Below, in pieces: positions 1 through 5,219 of a stretch of DNA of 5,219 nt (position 1 is the stretch's first letter; each line of letters starts with the position of its first letter). The translations under genes were made by a program, and so were the position numbers. The stretch lies in NCBI GenBank assembly GCA_021782675.1, contig JAJXUS010000194.1, positions 1-5,219 of the forward strand, given 5' to 3'. The notes beneath the pieces were generated by a model, which ran no database searches, was not told the origin of the DNA, and worked only from the letters and a program-made list of their open reading frames with translations. The DNA is from Acidobacteriota bacterium. GTDB lineage: Bacteria > Acidobacteriota > Terriglobia > Terriglobales > Acidobacteriaceae.

Positions 1-2
1 CC

Positions 3-401
3 TGGATGCAGATGATGGATTGCATGGTGCAGCCATCGCTCAAAGAAGCCACGCCGAACACAGTCCTGGAGGCATTGTTTCTCAATGTGCCGGTGCTGGC
101 GACGGCAGTCGGCGGTGTGCCCGACCTGATCCAGAATGAAAAGAATGGCTTGCTGGTGCCGTCGGCTGACCCTTCGTCAATGGCGCGGGCGATGCGCCGT
201 CTGGCGTCTGACCCGCGGCTCTGCCGGCAGCTCACGGAAGGTGGCGCGGAGCTGACCCGTGAGTACTCCCCGGAGCGGCAGCGGGAGCGGCTCCTCGCTC
301 TCTACGACGAGGTGTTCACTGAGCAGCAGAACCGGCCCGGGCGCCGGGCAGCGCGGCCTGCGGGCCTGGCGGAGGTGAACCATCCCGACCCCCAGTCCTG
401 A
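3..401 (+). CDS. GT4-type glycosyltransferase, C-terminal part (5' end outside window)
   Basis: The frame is open to the left edge, so only about 132 C-terminal residues are visible; an ATG at position 6 is internal. Seen: the nucleotide-sugar binding half of a GT-B glycosyltransferase, with a classic E-x7-E motif (KEATPNTVLE, first Glu codon at 45-47) followed by VPVLATAVGGVPDLI and NGLLVP. These are typical of family GT4 (retaining, 'glycosyl transferases group 1'). Known for the family: the two Glu residues contact the donor sugar nucleotide, and such enzymes act in the cytoplasm or at the inner membrane face. After the usual last helix (ERLLALYDEVF) comes a tail of about 25 residues rich in Arg, Ala and Pro, with no recognisable domain. 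The 3' end carries the ribosome binding site of the next gene, so the two glycosyltransferases are probably cotranscribed. Donor and acceptor cannot be told from this fragment. Confidence 0.9.
   Translation, partial: WMQMMDCMVQPSLKEATPNTVLEALFLNVPVLATAVGGVPDLIQNEKNGLLVPSADPSSMARAMRRLASDPRLCRQLTEGGAELTREYSPERQRERLLALYDEVFTEQQNRPGRRAARPAGLAEVNHPDPQS
371..377 (+). promoter_or_regulatory. Strong Shine-Dalgarno sequence inside the end of the first glycosyltransferase gene
   Basis: GGAGGTG is a near-perfect match to the 16S anti-Shine-Dalgarno sequence. It sits in the last 31 bases of the upstream gene. The frame of the downstream glycosyltransferase opens right after a TGA at 376-378. At normal spacing (6 bases after GGAGG) that frame has ATC at 382-384 and no ATG, GTG or TTG. 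The next conventional start in frame is GTG at 481, about 100 bases away with no good site of its own. This site therefore bears on the start of the next gene. Confidence 0.6.
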
Positions 402-480
402 ACTGCAGGATCGAAGCCTGGCTGCCAGTGCCGATGGTCGATCGTCGCTGTCCAACGCGAGCGATGCGCGCGCGCTGCGT

Positions 481-1692
481 GTGCTGGCCATCGATGAAGA
501 GATTCCCTATCCGCTGAACGCGGGGAAGCGAATCCGGACCTGGAATCTTCTGCGTCATCTGGCCGCGCGGCACCGGATCACATTCGTCTGTTATGGAAGC
601 CAGGATCAGGCCGGGTTCGCCGAGATGTCGCAACTGGGCATTCGCGTCGTCGTCGTGCCTCCACTTCCAGTCGCAAACTCGCCCGCATTTTATGCCGGCG
701 CGCTGGCCAACCTTGCTTCGCCGTGGCCCTACTCTGTCGCGCGCCACCACACTGCGCGGTATGCGCGCACGCTGGAGCGCCTGGCCGCCGTGGAGCCCTT
801 TGATCTGCTGCACTGCGAGTGGACACCCTATGCCAGCTACTGCCGCCATGCAGCGCACCTGCCGGCACTTCTGATGGCGCACAATATCGAGACCACCGTG
901 TGGCGCCGCCGCACCGAACACGCGGGTGGCATGCCAGAACGCTTCTACATGGGGTTGCAGGCGGCGAAGATGGAGCGATTTGAAAAGCGCGCTTTCCGGC
1001 GGGCCACTCACGTTGCCGTCGTCACCGCCGAAGAGGCACAGACGGCGCGGGGCTGGGGAGCACCCGCGGTATCACTCATCGCCAACGGCGTGGACACTGA
1101 ATCGCTTTGCCCGCAGAATGATCGCCCGGAGCCTGACTCGGTGCTGTTTATGGGCTCTCTTGACTGGCAGCCTAATCGCGACGCGCTGCTCTATCTTGTC
1201 GACCAGATCTCGGCGCTGGTGCGCGCCGCCAATCCAGCGGCGATGTTGCACGTGGTCGGCCGGCAACCGGCGGCGAGACTGCGCGAACGTGTGGAAGGTG
1301 TACCGGGTGTTCAGTGGGTCGGTGAGGTGCCGGACATCCGGCCATGGGTGGCACGCGCCAATATGCTGCTGGTGCCACTCCGCATTGGAGGCGGCAGCCG
1401 CATCAAGATTCTCGAGTCTCTTGCGATGGGAAAAGCGGTCGTGACGACCAGCATTGGAGCGGAGGGGCTGGATGTCGTGAACGGCCGCGACTGCCGCATC
1501 GCGGATGAACCCGCAGACTTTGCCCGCGCTGTGGTGGAACTGCTGGAGCAGCCGGCTCTCTGTCAGACCTTGGGAGAAAGCGGCCGGCGCCTGGTTGTCG
1601 AGCACTACGACTGGCGCGAATTATCGCAGGAGCTGGGTCGCGCGTGGCAACACGCCGCGGCCTGCCGCGATGCCGAGGCATCGAACTGCTGA
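481..1692 (+). CDS. GT4-type glycosyltransferase (sugar transferase)
   Basis: A near-complete GT-B fold glycosyltransferase, 403 residues from the GTG at 481. The N-terminal acceptor-side Rossmann domain opens with LAIDEEIPYPLNAGKRIRTWNLL, a signature of GT4 sugar transferases that often sit in exopolysaccharide or lipid-glycan loci; HNIETTVW follows at about 134-141. The donor domain shows ANGVDTE (201-207), FMGSLDWQPN (223-232) and GGGSRIKILESLAMGKAVVTT (303-323), with Glu312 at the position of the second Glu of E-x7-E; the first Glu is not conserved. No signal peptide or membrane segment is visible, so it is probably cytoplasmic. The start is doubtful: the first beta strand (RVLAID) begins one residue before the GTG, and the frame stays open back to 379 with a strong ribosome binding site at 371-377. 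The true N-terminus may lie up to 33 codons upstream. Donor and acceptor are unknown. It follows the first glycosyltransferase and probably shares its transcript. Confidence 0.9.
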   Translation: MLAIDEEIPYPLNAGKRIRTWNLLRHLAARHRITFVCYGSQDQAGFAEMSQLGIRVVVVPPLPVANSPAFYAGALANLASPWPYSVARHHTARYARTLERLAAVEPFDLLHCEWTPYASYCRHAAHLPALLMAHNIETTVWRRRTEHAGGMPERFYMGLQAAKMERFEKRAFRRATHVAVVTAEEAQTARGWGAPAVSLIANGVDTESLCPQNDRPEPDSVLFMGSLDWQPNRDALLYLVDQISALVRAANPAAMLHVVGRQPAARLRERVEGVPGVQWVGEVPDIRPWVARANMLLVPLRIGGGSRIKILESLAMGKAVVTTSIGAEGLDVVNGRDCRIADEPADFARAVVELLEQPALCQTLGESGRRLVVEHYDWRELSQELGRAWQHAAACRDAEASNC

Positions 1693-1707
1693 GGGGTAGC
1701 GGGCGCT

Positions 1708-2640
1708 TCAGGCGGACTTCATCTTTGCGCGGATGGCCGATACTTTCTTCGCGACGTTCACCGGCACACTCATCGCCTTCGCTTTCATGCGGTCGCGTCC
1801 GGGGTGTGCGCCGCGCGGCGACGGATGCATGCCGAGCTTGCGCATGTAATAGTTGGCGCGATAGACGTTCGCGTATCTTTCATTTCTGAACTGAAAATTC
1901 TGGTTGACTGACACCGAGATGTCATCGCCATTCTGCAGCCAGTGCGGCGCGTTAATCGGAATGTGAACCGCCTTTCCCGGCTCCAGCAGAAACGAACGGG
2001 CCCGATCCTGAAAATGAGGCTTGTAAATCGCGGCGTTATTATCCACGCTCCAGAACCGCTCTTTCTCTTCTTCCGGCAATACCTCGCGATCATTTTGATC
2101 GAAAATGTGGATGGTCTTTTTGCCGTGAATCTGCAGCAGCATACTGCACTCGCGATCGATGTGATACTCGCTGATACGGTGCGGCGAAGTGATGAATACG
2201 ATACTCTGCATATTTTTCACTTCTCTGGCAAAGTCGATGCCCGTCAGCTCCTGAACCTCTTTCAGCCCTTCCTCGAGCATGGCGTGGATTTCAGGGTCAC
2301 GGTCGGCGCCGAAGATAATGATCCAGGCATCCGACTCGCGGATGCGGCGAAACGCCTCTTCGATGGAAAAATCGCGGCCGGGCCGGTCGCTCCATTTCTG
2401 GCCGACCTCGCGCTTGCCGGCGTTCCAGTACACCTTGTCGCGAATCGGCAGCGAGCGCTCCAACAGATCGTGCAGACGATCCATGGTGAACGCGCTGTGG
2501 CCGCTGAGCGCATGGTCCACCATAAACGGCCGTTCGTTGAAGTCGCGCGCGAACTGCTGCCGGTCGACAGAATAAATTCGCTGAGGGATTGAAGTGGAAG
2601 CAAGCGGCGATTGCAGCGAAGAAGTGACTGCGGTGGACAT
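1708..2640 (-). CDS. Cupin/JmjC-like protein, putative Fe(II)/2-oxoglutarate oxygenase
   Basis: 310 residues from the ATG at 2638-2640. The double-stranded beta-helix core is recognisable: SEYHIDRECSMLLQIHGKKTIHIFD (157-181) gives an HxD metal pair (His160, Asp162) and a Lys at 174/175 where JmjC/FIH-like enzymes bind 2-oxoglutarate. GKAVHIPINAPHWLQNG (222-238) supplies the distal His, best candidate His226. Known for the family: cupin_8/JmjC-like bacterial proteins include protein and small-molecule hydroxylases, and many are annotated vaguely as 'transcription factor jumonji-like' although this one has no DNA-binding domain. The C-terminus (284-310) is basic and Lys/Arg-rich. The start is set by GGGAGC 8 bases upstream; an ATG 13 codons earlier (2677-2679) has no ribosome binding site. 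It is divergent from the phosphopantetheinyl transferase and converges on the glycosyltransferase with a 15 bp gap. Substrate unknown: tailoring of the NRPS product, or an unrelated protein substrate, are both possible. Confidence 0.82.
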   Translation of the reverse strand: MSTAVTSSLQSPLASTSIPQRIYSVDRQQFARDFNERPFMVDHALSGHSAFTMDRLHDLLERSLPIRDKVYWNAGKREVGQKWSDRPGRDFSIEEAFRRIRESDAWIIIFGADRDPEIHAMLEEGLKEVQELTGIDFAREVKNMQSIVFITSPHRISEYHIDRECSMLLQIHGKKTIHIFDQNDREVLPEEEKERFWSVDNNAAIYKPHFQDRARSFLLEPGKAVHIPINAPHWLQNGDDISVSVNQNFQFRNERYANVYRANYYMRKLGMHPSPRGAHPGRDRMKAKAMSVPVNVAKKVSAIRAKMKSA

Positions 2641-2648
2641 ACGATTAC

Positions 2649-2654
2649 GCTCCC
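2649..2654 (-). promoter_or_regulatory. Ribosome binding site deciding the start of the cupin/JmjC-like gene
   Basis: Read on the minus strand this is GGGAGC, 8 bases before the ATG at 2638-2640. It supports that ATG over the in-frame ATG at 2677-2679. It partly overlaps a perfect 10 bp palindrome, CCGGCGCCGG at 2653-2662, which could pair in the mRNA leader. Confidence 0.6.
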
Positions 2655-2716
2655 GGCGCCGGACGGCGGCAGCCTGCATACTGGAAGATAGACGTGGGAA
2701 TTTCGCGGAACCATTG

Positions 2717-2740
2717 GGTTGCGGGAACGGAAACGCAACC
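2717..2740. repeat. Perfect inverted repeat, candidate operator (7 bp arms, 10 bp spacer)
   Basis: GGTTGCG at 2717-2723 and CGCAACC at 2734-2740 are exact reverse complements separated by 10 bases. Centre-to-centre spacing of the arms is 17 bp, which fits a dimeric regulator contacting one face of the DNA. It lies 22 bp before the phosphopantetheinyl transferase ATG, between divergent starts. A weak RNA hairpin in the leader is the alternative. No regulator gene is visible in the window. Confidence 0.45.
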
Positions 2741-2761
2741 GGCCCGCTTGCAGCGGATACG

Positions 2762-3508
2762 ATGACAGATCTCTTGTGGCCAGTGTTGCAGCATCCGGAG
2801 CCCGCCAGTCACGACGGAGTACGCGTCTACGCCATCGATCTGGACGCTTCGGCACTCGACCAGCACTGGGCCGTCCTGAGCGCGGAGGAGACGGCGCACG
2901 CCCGGCGCTTTGTGCGTCCGGCCGATACGGCGCATTTCGTCCGCGCCCACGCCGCGCTGCGGCATGTATTGGGGGCCTGGTGCGAGCAGGCGCCGGAGCG
3001 CCTGGCGTTCACCGCCGGAGCCCATGGAAAGCCCCATCTTGCAGACCCTACCGGATCGCGACCCGTGCACTTCAATCTGTCGCACAGCGGTGGCATTGCG
3101 CTGCTTGCCATCTCCGAACAGTACGAGCTGGGCATCGATGTTGAGGTCATGCGGGCGGTGAGTCCCGAAATTGCCGGGCAGTACTTCGCTCCGGGAGAGC
3201 GAGCCGCGCTGGCTCAATACTCTGGGGATGCGTGGCTGCAGGCGTTCTTTCGATGCTGGACCTCGAAGGAGGCCCTGCTCAAAGGCGAAGGCCTTGGCCT
3301 GAACGTTCCGCTCGACGCCTTTGAAGTTGTTGTTAACCCGGCGCAACCACCGGCTATCGTTTCGATTGCACCGCAGGCTGCGATCCAGCCTGGCTGGCGG
3401 CTGTTCGACGTTGCGCCTGCGGCCCATGCAGCCGGAACCCTCGCCGTCCACGATCCACGAGCGTCGCTCACCGCCGAGCACCTGCAATGCAGGTGGCTTC
3501 GGCTGTAA
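2762..3508 (+). CDS. 4'-phosphopantetheinyl transferase, Sfp superfamily (W/KEA type)
   Basis: 248 residues. The enzyme moves the 4'-phosphopantetheine group of coenzyme A to a conserved Ser on carrier domains, turning apo- into holo-carrier proteins. All family motifs are present in order: GKPHL (89-93), FNLSHSGGIALLAIS (104-118), LGIDVE (123-128), and WTSKEALLKGEGLGL (166-180). Expected Mg2+ ligands are Asp126, Glu128 and Glu170; Lys169 and Lys174 match the WxxKEAxxK core. This is the W/KEA form, as in HetI-type enzymes, which often activate NRPS or PKS carriers; the length is normal. The ATG at 2762 is chosen because MTDLLWPVLQ begins the expected fold and lies upstream of the 'VRVYAIDLD' strand. 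A GTG at 2594 would add 56 unrelated residues and run into the divergent gene. The ribosome binding site is weak (AGCGGA, 2752-2757). It converges on the NRPS gene, whose carrier domain is its likely substrate. Confidence 0.95.
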   Translation: MTDLLWPVLQHPEPASHDGVRVYAIDLDASALDQHWAVLSAEETAHARRFVRPADTAHFVRAHAALRHVLGAWCEQAPERLAFTAGAHGKPHLADPTGSRPVHFNLSHSGGIALLAISEQYELGIDVEVMRAVSPEIAGQYFAPGERAALAQYSGDAWLQAFFRCWTSKEALLKGEGLGLNVPLDAFEVVVNPAQPPAIVSIAPQAAIQPGWRLFDVAPAAHAAGTLAVHDPRASLTAEHLQCRWLRL

Positions 3509-3531
3509 TCGCTGGCTCTGCAGCGCGCCTC

Positions 3532-5219
3532 TCATCGTGCGCCTCCAGTAGCCTGTGCGGTCACTACGGTCTGCGCCAGCTCCCCTGCTTCCGGCATGTG
3601 CGGCTGCGATGGCTCCCGCAGGGCGGCGCGCGCGCGCTGCGCCATCATGCGCGCTCCGGGCAGGTTGAAAATCTCGTGATGGTCGCCGGGCAGACGCTCG
3701 ACACTGACCGGCCGCTCCAGAATCTTCGACCAGCCCATGTCTGGCGCCAGCAGTACCCCTCGAGGCTGCTCCTCGCTGGAAAATACCAGCACCGCCCCAT
3801 GCACGGGCCCTGGATCGTAACTGCGCGTCGCCGTGTATTCCAGTTGCTCGCCGCGCCGCACCTCCTCCGTCAACCGCACCTGTACCGGCAGCCCCATACG
3901 ATGGAGCCGAACACTCAAATTGCGAGCAGCAGCAGCAGCCAGACCGTGCACACTGCGTTTCATGTACATGCGGCGCTGCTCGCCGCTGGCCGCTGCCAGG
4001 CGGCGGCTCACCCAGCGCAGCCGCTGCCAGCGGTAGACCACCTGCATGGCTGTGCGCCGGAGCGATGTCTGGTGCCGCCAGTATCCGGGCGCCCAGGCGT
4101 CCATCACCATCAGCAGCTCGATGGTCTCGCCCTCCTGCTCCAGCCGGCGGGCAACGCCATAAGCCAGCCAGCCGGAGACACACCAGCCAGCCAGCCGGTA
4201 AGGCCCGCTGGGCTGCACGCTGCGCAGTAGTTGCAGGTAGAAATCGACGAGCTGGTCAAAGTCGGCCGACAGGACGCCGGACTCTATATCTTCATCGAGC
4301 ATCTGCAGCGCATATACCGGCTGCTCTTCGCCCAGCTCAGCGGCCATGGTGCGGAAGATCATGCTCTGCGAGATGACGAAGAGCGGCCGCTCCGTGCCAC
4401 CGCTCTGAATCGGAATAATGCGGGGATTGCTCTCGGCGCCGGCGGCGATCGACTTTGCCGTGCGCGCCCGCTCCACCCAATCCGTCAGTTGCCTGACCGT
4501 CGGATTGCGGAACAGATCGGCCGCCGTCATCTGAACGGAAAACTCCTTTTTGACGGCAATCTGCAGGCGGGCGAGGAGCAGGGAGTGGCCGCCGAGATCG
4601 AAAAAGTCCGAGCCTGCCTCGATCGCCGAACCTTTGAAAATCTGCTGCCAGATCGTGGTCATGCGCTGTTCCGGGCTATCCCCCGCCCGAGAATCGACGG
4701 CCGGCACATCTAGCGGCGCCTCGAGCGGCAAGCCGGGTGCAGCCTGCGGCGCTACTGCGCGCGTCACTGGCAGCGCAGCCTGCGACGCCAGAGTTGCGAG
4801 CTCCTCGGCGGTCAGAAAATCCAACTGACGAACCGGCGTATCGGGCTCAGTCAGCGCGCGGGAGAGCAGTCGGGCGTAATGTCGGCCGACCAGCGCCATC
4901 GTCTCCGGAGAATAGAATCGGGCGTCGTATTGAAATTCCGCGAAGATGCCGGTCTGGCGTTCGATCACACCCAGTTGCCACTCTGCACCCCCGGTCGCGG
5001 CTACCTCCGGCAACGGAGAAAGCTTCAGATCGCCCCAGTTCATCGCATGCACGAACGCCCGCTGATGGAAAAAGCTGATCTGATTCAGGGGATGCCGTCC
5101 ACCGGCGACGGTAATGTCAATCAGCGGCGCCACCATGCTGAAGGGCAGCAGATTTTCCATAGCATCCAACGCCTGGCTGCCGAGCGCGCGAGCAAGCTGG
5201 CGAAAGGTGCTGTCCGGCT
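3532..5219 (-). CDS. NRPS C-terminal part: condensation (end) - carrier - thioesterase; N-terminal part outside window
   Basis: The frame is open to the right edge, so about 562 C-terminal residues of a larger synthetase are seen. Residues below count from the TTG codon at 5167-5169, which is only a reference point and not a start. Order: end of a condensation domain (to about 120), Ala/Pro-rich linker (about 121-162), peptidyl carrier domain (about 163-235), type I thioesterase (about 250-516), and a polar tail of 29 residues. There is no adenylation domain between condensation and carrier domains, which is unusual. The thioesterase has Cys at the nucleophile position. Known role: the last module joins the final building block, and the thioesterase releases the chain by hydrolysis or cyclisation. 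The gene runs leftward and converges on the phosphopantetheinyl transferase with a 23 bp gap. The product cannot be predicted because the upstream modules are missing. Confidence 0.93.
   Translation of the reverse strand, partial: PDSTFRQLARALGSQALDAMENLLPFSMVAPLIDITVAGGRHPLNQISFFHQRAFVHAMNWGDLKLSPLPEVAATGGAEWQLGVIERQTGIFAEFQYDARFYSPETMALVGRHYARLLSRALTEPDTPVRQLDFLTAEELATLASQAALPVTRAVAPQAAPGLPLEAPLDVPAVDSRAGDSPEQRMTTIWQQIFKGSAIEAGSDFFDLGGHSLLLARLQIAVKKEFSVQMTAADLFRNPTVRQLTDWVERARTAKSIAAGAESNPRIIPIQSGGTERPLFVISQSMIFRTMAAELGEEQPVYALQMLDEDIESGVLSADFDQLVDFYLQLLRSVQPSGPYRLAGWCVSGWLAYGVARRLEQEGETIELLMVMDAWAPGYWRHQTSLRRTAMQVVYRWQRLRWVSRRLAAASGEQRRMYMKRSVHGLAAAAARNLSVRLHRMGLPVQVRLTEEVRRGEQLEYTATRSYDPGPVHGAVLVFSSEEQPRGVLLAPDMGWSKILERPVSVERLPGDHHEIFNLPGARMMAQRARAALREPSQPHMPEAGELAQTVVTAQATGGAR
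3622..4422 (-). other. Type I thioesterase domain with Cys nucleophile
   Basis: An alpha/beta-hydrolase release domain. RPLFVISQ (261-268) is the first core strand. YRLAGWCVSGWLAYGVARRL (324-343) is the nucleophile elbow: the usual GxSxG Ser is Cys330 (codon TGT on the minus strand, 4180-4182), and the following Gly-Gly is Ser-Gly. LLMVMDAW (352-359) gives the acidic residue Asp357. LPGDHHEIFNLPGA (493-506) gives His497. Between Asp and His lies a very Arg-rich lid (about 365-425). The triad thus reads Cys-Asp-His, all in place, so the domain looks functional rather than decayed. Confidence 0.88.
4465..4683 (-). other. Peptidyl carrier (thiolation) domain
   Basis: DFFDLGGHSLLLARL (188-202) is the canonical carrier motif. 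Ser196 (codon 4582-4584) is the 4'-phosphopantetheine attachment site. The preceding helix (RMTTIWQQIF, 169-178) and the following VQMTAADLFRNPTVRQLTDWV (212-232) complete a normal four-helix carrier. It follows the condensation-domain linker directly and is separated from the thioesterase by only about 15 residues. It is the expected substrate of the phosphopantetheinyl transferase at 2762-3508. Confidence 0.93.
4810..5219 (-). other. Condensation-domain C-terminal segment
   Basis: About 137 residues. GGRHPLNQISFFHQRAF (23-39) corresponds to the (N/H)PL-x-Q-V motif near the end of condensation domains. GVIERQTGIFAEFQYDARFYSPETM (67-91) matches the late strand pair and the 'F..ETI..L..HY..LL' helix that closes the fold. 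RQLDFLTAEELATL (114-127) resembles the standard C-to-A linker ('pLLT..E'). The catalytic HHxxxDG motif would lie beyond the right edge, so activity and subtype (LCL, DCL, cyclisation, ester-forming) cannot be judged. Confidence 0.85.

Larger units (their letters stand above)
2641..2761. promoter_or_regulatory. Divergent intergenic promoter region
   Basis: This 121 bp gap separates the start codons of two outward-facing genes, the cupin/JmjC-like gene (leftward) and the phosphopantetheinyl transferase (rightward), so promoters for both should lie here. I cannot assign a convincing sigma-70 pair. The best minus-strand -10 candidate is TATCTT at 2685-2690, without a good -35 box. The region holds the inverted repeat at 2717-2740 and the GC-rich palindrome at 2653-2662. 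Confidence 0.55.

Noticed and set aside
1689..1711. CTGA...TCAG symmetry between convergent gene ends as a terminator
   Set aside because: It is only the two opposing TGA stop codons plus one base; no stable stem and no T-run.
1942..2592. Plus-strand open frame of 216 codons antisense to the cupin/JmjC-like gene
   Set aside because: No recognisable motif and no ribosome binding site; it mirrors the coding pattern of the gene on the other strand.
2641..2679. Longer start for the cupin/JmjC-like gene at the ATG at 2677-2679
   Set aside because: No ribosome binding site precedes it, while GGGAGC sits 8 bases before the ATG at 2638-2640; the extra 13 residues are Arg/Ala-rich and come from the GC-rich leader.
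2594..2761. Upstream GTG start for the phosphopantetheinyl transferase
   Set aside because: The added 56 residues do not resemble the family, and the extension would overlap the start of the divergent gene; the ATG at 2762 gives a normal length.
3926..3939. Short AGC trinucleotide run
   Set aside because: It encodes an Ala stretch in the thioesterase lid; too short to be a meaningful repeat element.
2645..4183. Minus-strand open frame of 512 codons
   Set aside because: It runs antisense to the phosphopantetheinyl transferase and then out of frame through the thioesterase. Its translation is Arg/Ala/Gly-rich with no domain, while both genes it overlaps have clear motifs. It is a GC-driven shadow frame.
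4231..4713. Plus-strand open frame of 160 codons antisense to the carrier and thioesterase region
   Set aside because: It lies opposite highly conserved NRPS motifs and shows no family signature.
5158..5169. Start of a separate carrier-thioesterase protein at the TTG (5167-5169) or ATG (5158-5160)
   Set aside because: The frame stays open to the window edge and the upstream residues (STFRQLARALGSQALDAM) continue the condensation-domain fold, so these codons are internal.

Overview
This 5.2 kb window looks like part of a secondary-metabolite or glycoconjugate locus in a GC-rich bacterium. Five protein genes fill almost all of it. The GC-biased third positions, ATG starts with GGAG-type ribosome binding sites, and the mix of GT4 glycosyltransferases, a cupin/JmjC-like protein, a 4'-phosphopantetheinyl transferase and a nonribosomal peptide synthetase (NRPS) terminus fit a soil or environmental Gram-negative lineage such as Acidobacteriota or Proteobacteria. 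That placement is a low-confidence inference; there is no taxonomic marker here. I see no RNA gene, mobile element or CRISPR array.

Layout, left to right. (1) 3-401 (+) is the C-terminal end of a GT4-family glycosyltransferase that begins outside the window. (2) About 481-1692 (+) is a complete second GT4-type glycosyltransferase in the same direction. A strong ribosome binding site lies at 371-377, but no ordinary start codon follows it, so the true N-terminus is uncertain. (3) 1708-2640 (-) is a cupin/JmjC-like protein with an HxD...H metal-site signature. It converges on the glycosyltransferase with a 15 bp gap. (4) 2641-2761 is the only sizeable intergenic region, a divergent promoter region with a perfect 7+7 bp inverted repeat. 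(5) 2762-3508 (+) is an Sfp-type phosphopantetheinyl transferase with W/KEA-type motifs. (6) 3532-5219 (-) is the C-terminal end of an NRPS protein: end of a condensation domain, a linker, a peptidyl carrier protein and a thioesterase. It converges on the phosphopantetheinyl transferase with a 23 bp gap.

How the parts may work together: the phosphopantetheinyl transferase would put the 4'-phosphopantetheine arm on the carrier domain of the neighbouring NRPS. The terminal condensation domain would make the last bond and the thioesterase would release the product. The cupin/JmjC protein could be an oxygenase acting on the product or a precursor, and the two glycosyltransferases could decorate it or belong to an adjacent polysaccharide locus. 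The most notable points are the terminal module, which has no adenylation domain between condensation and carrier domains, and the thioesterase, which has Cys in place of Ser as the predicted nucleophile.
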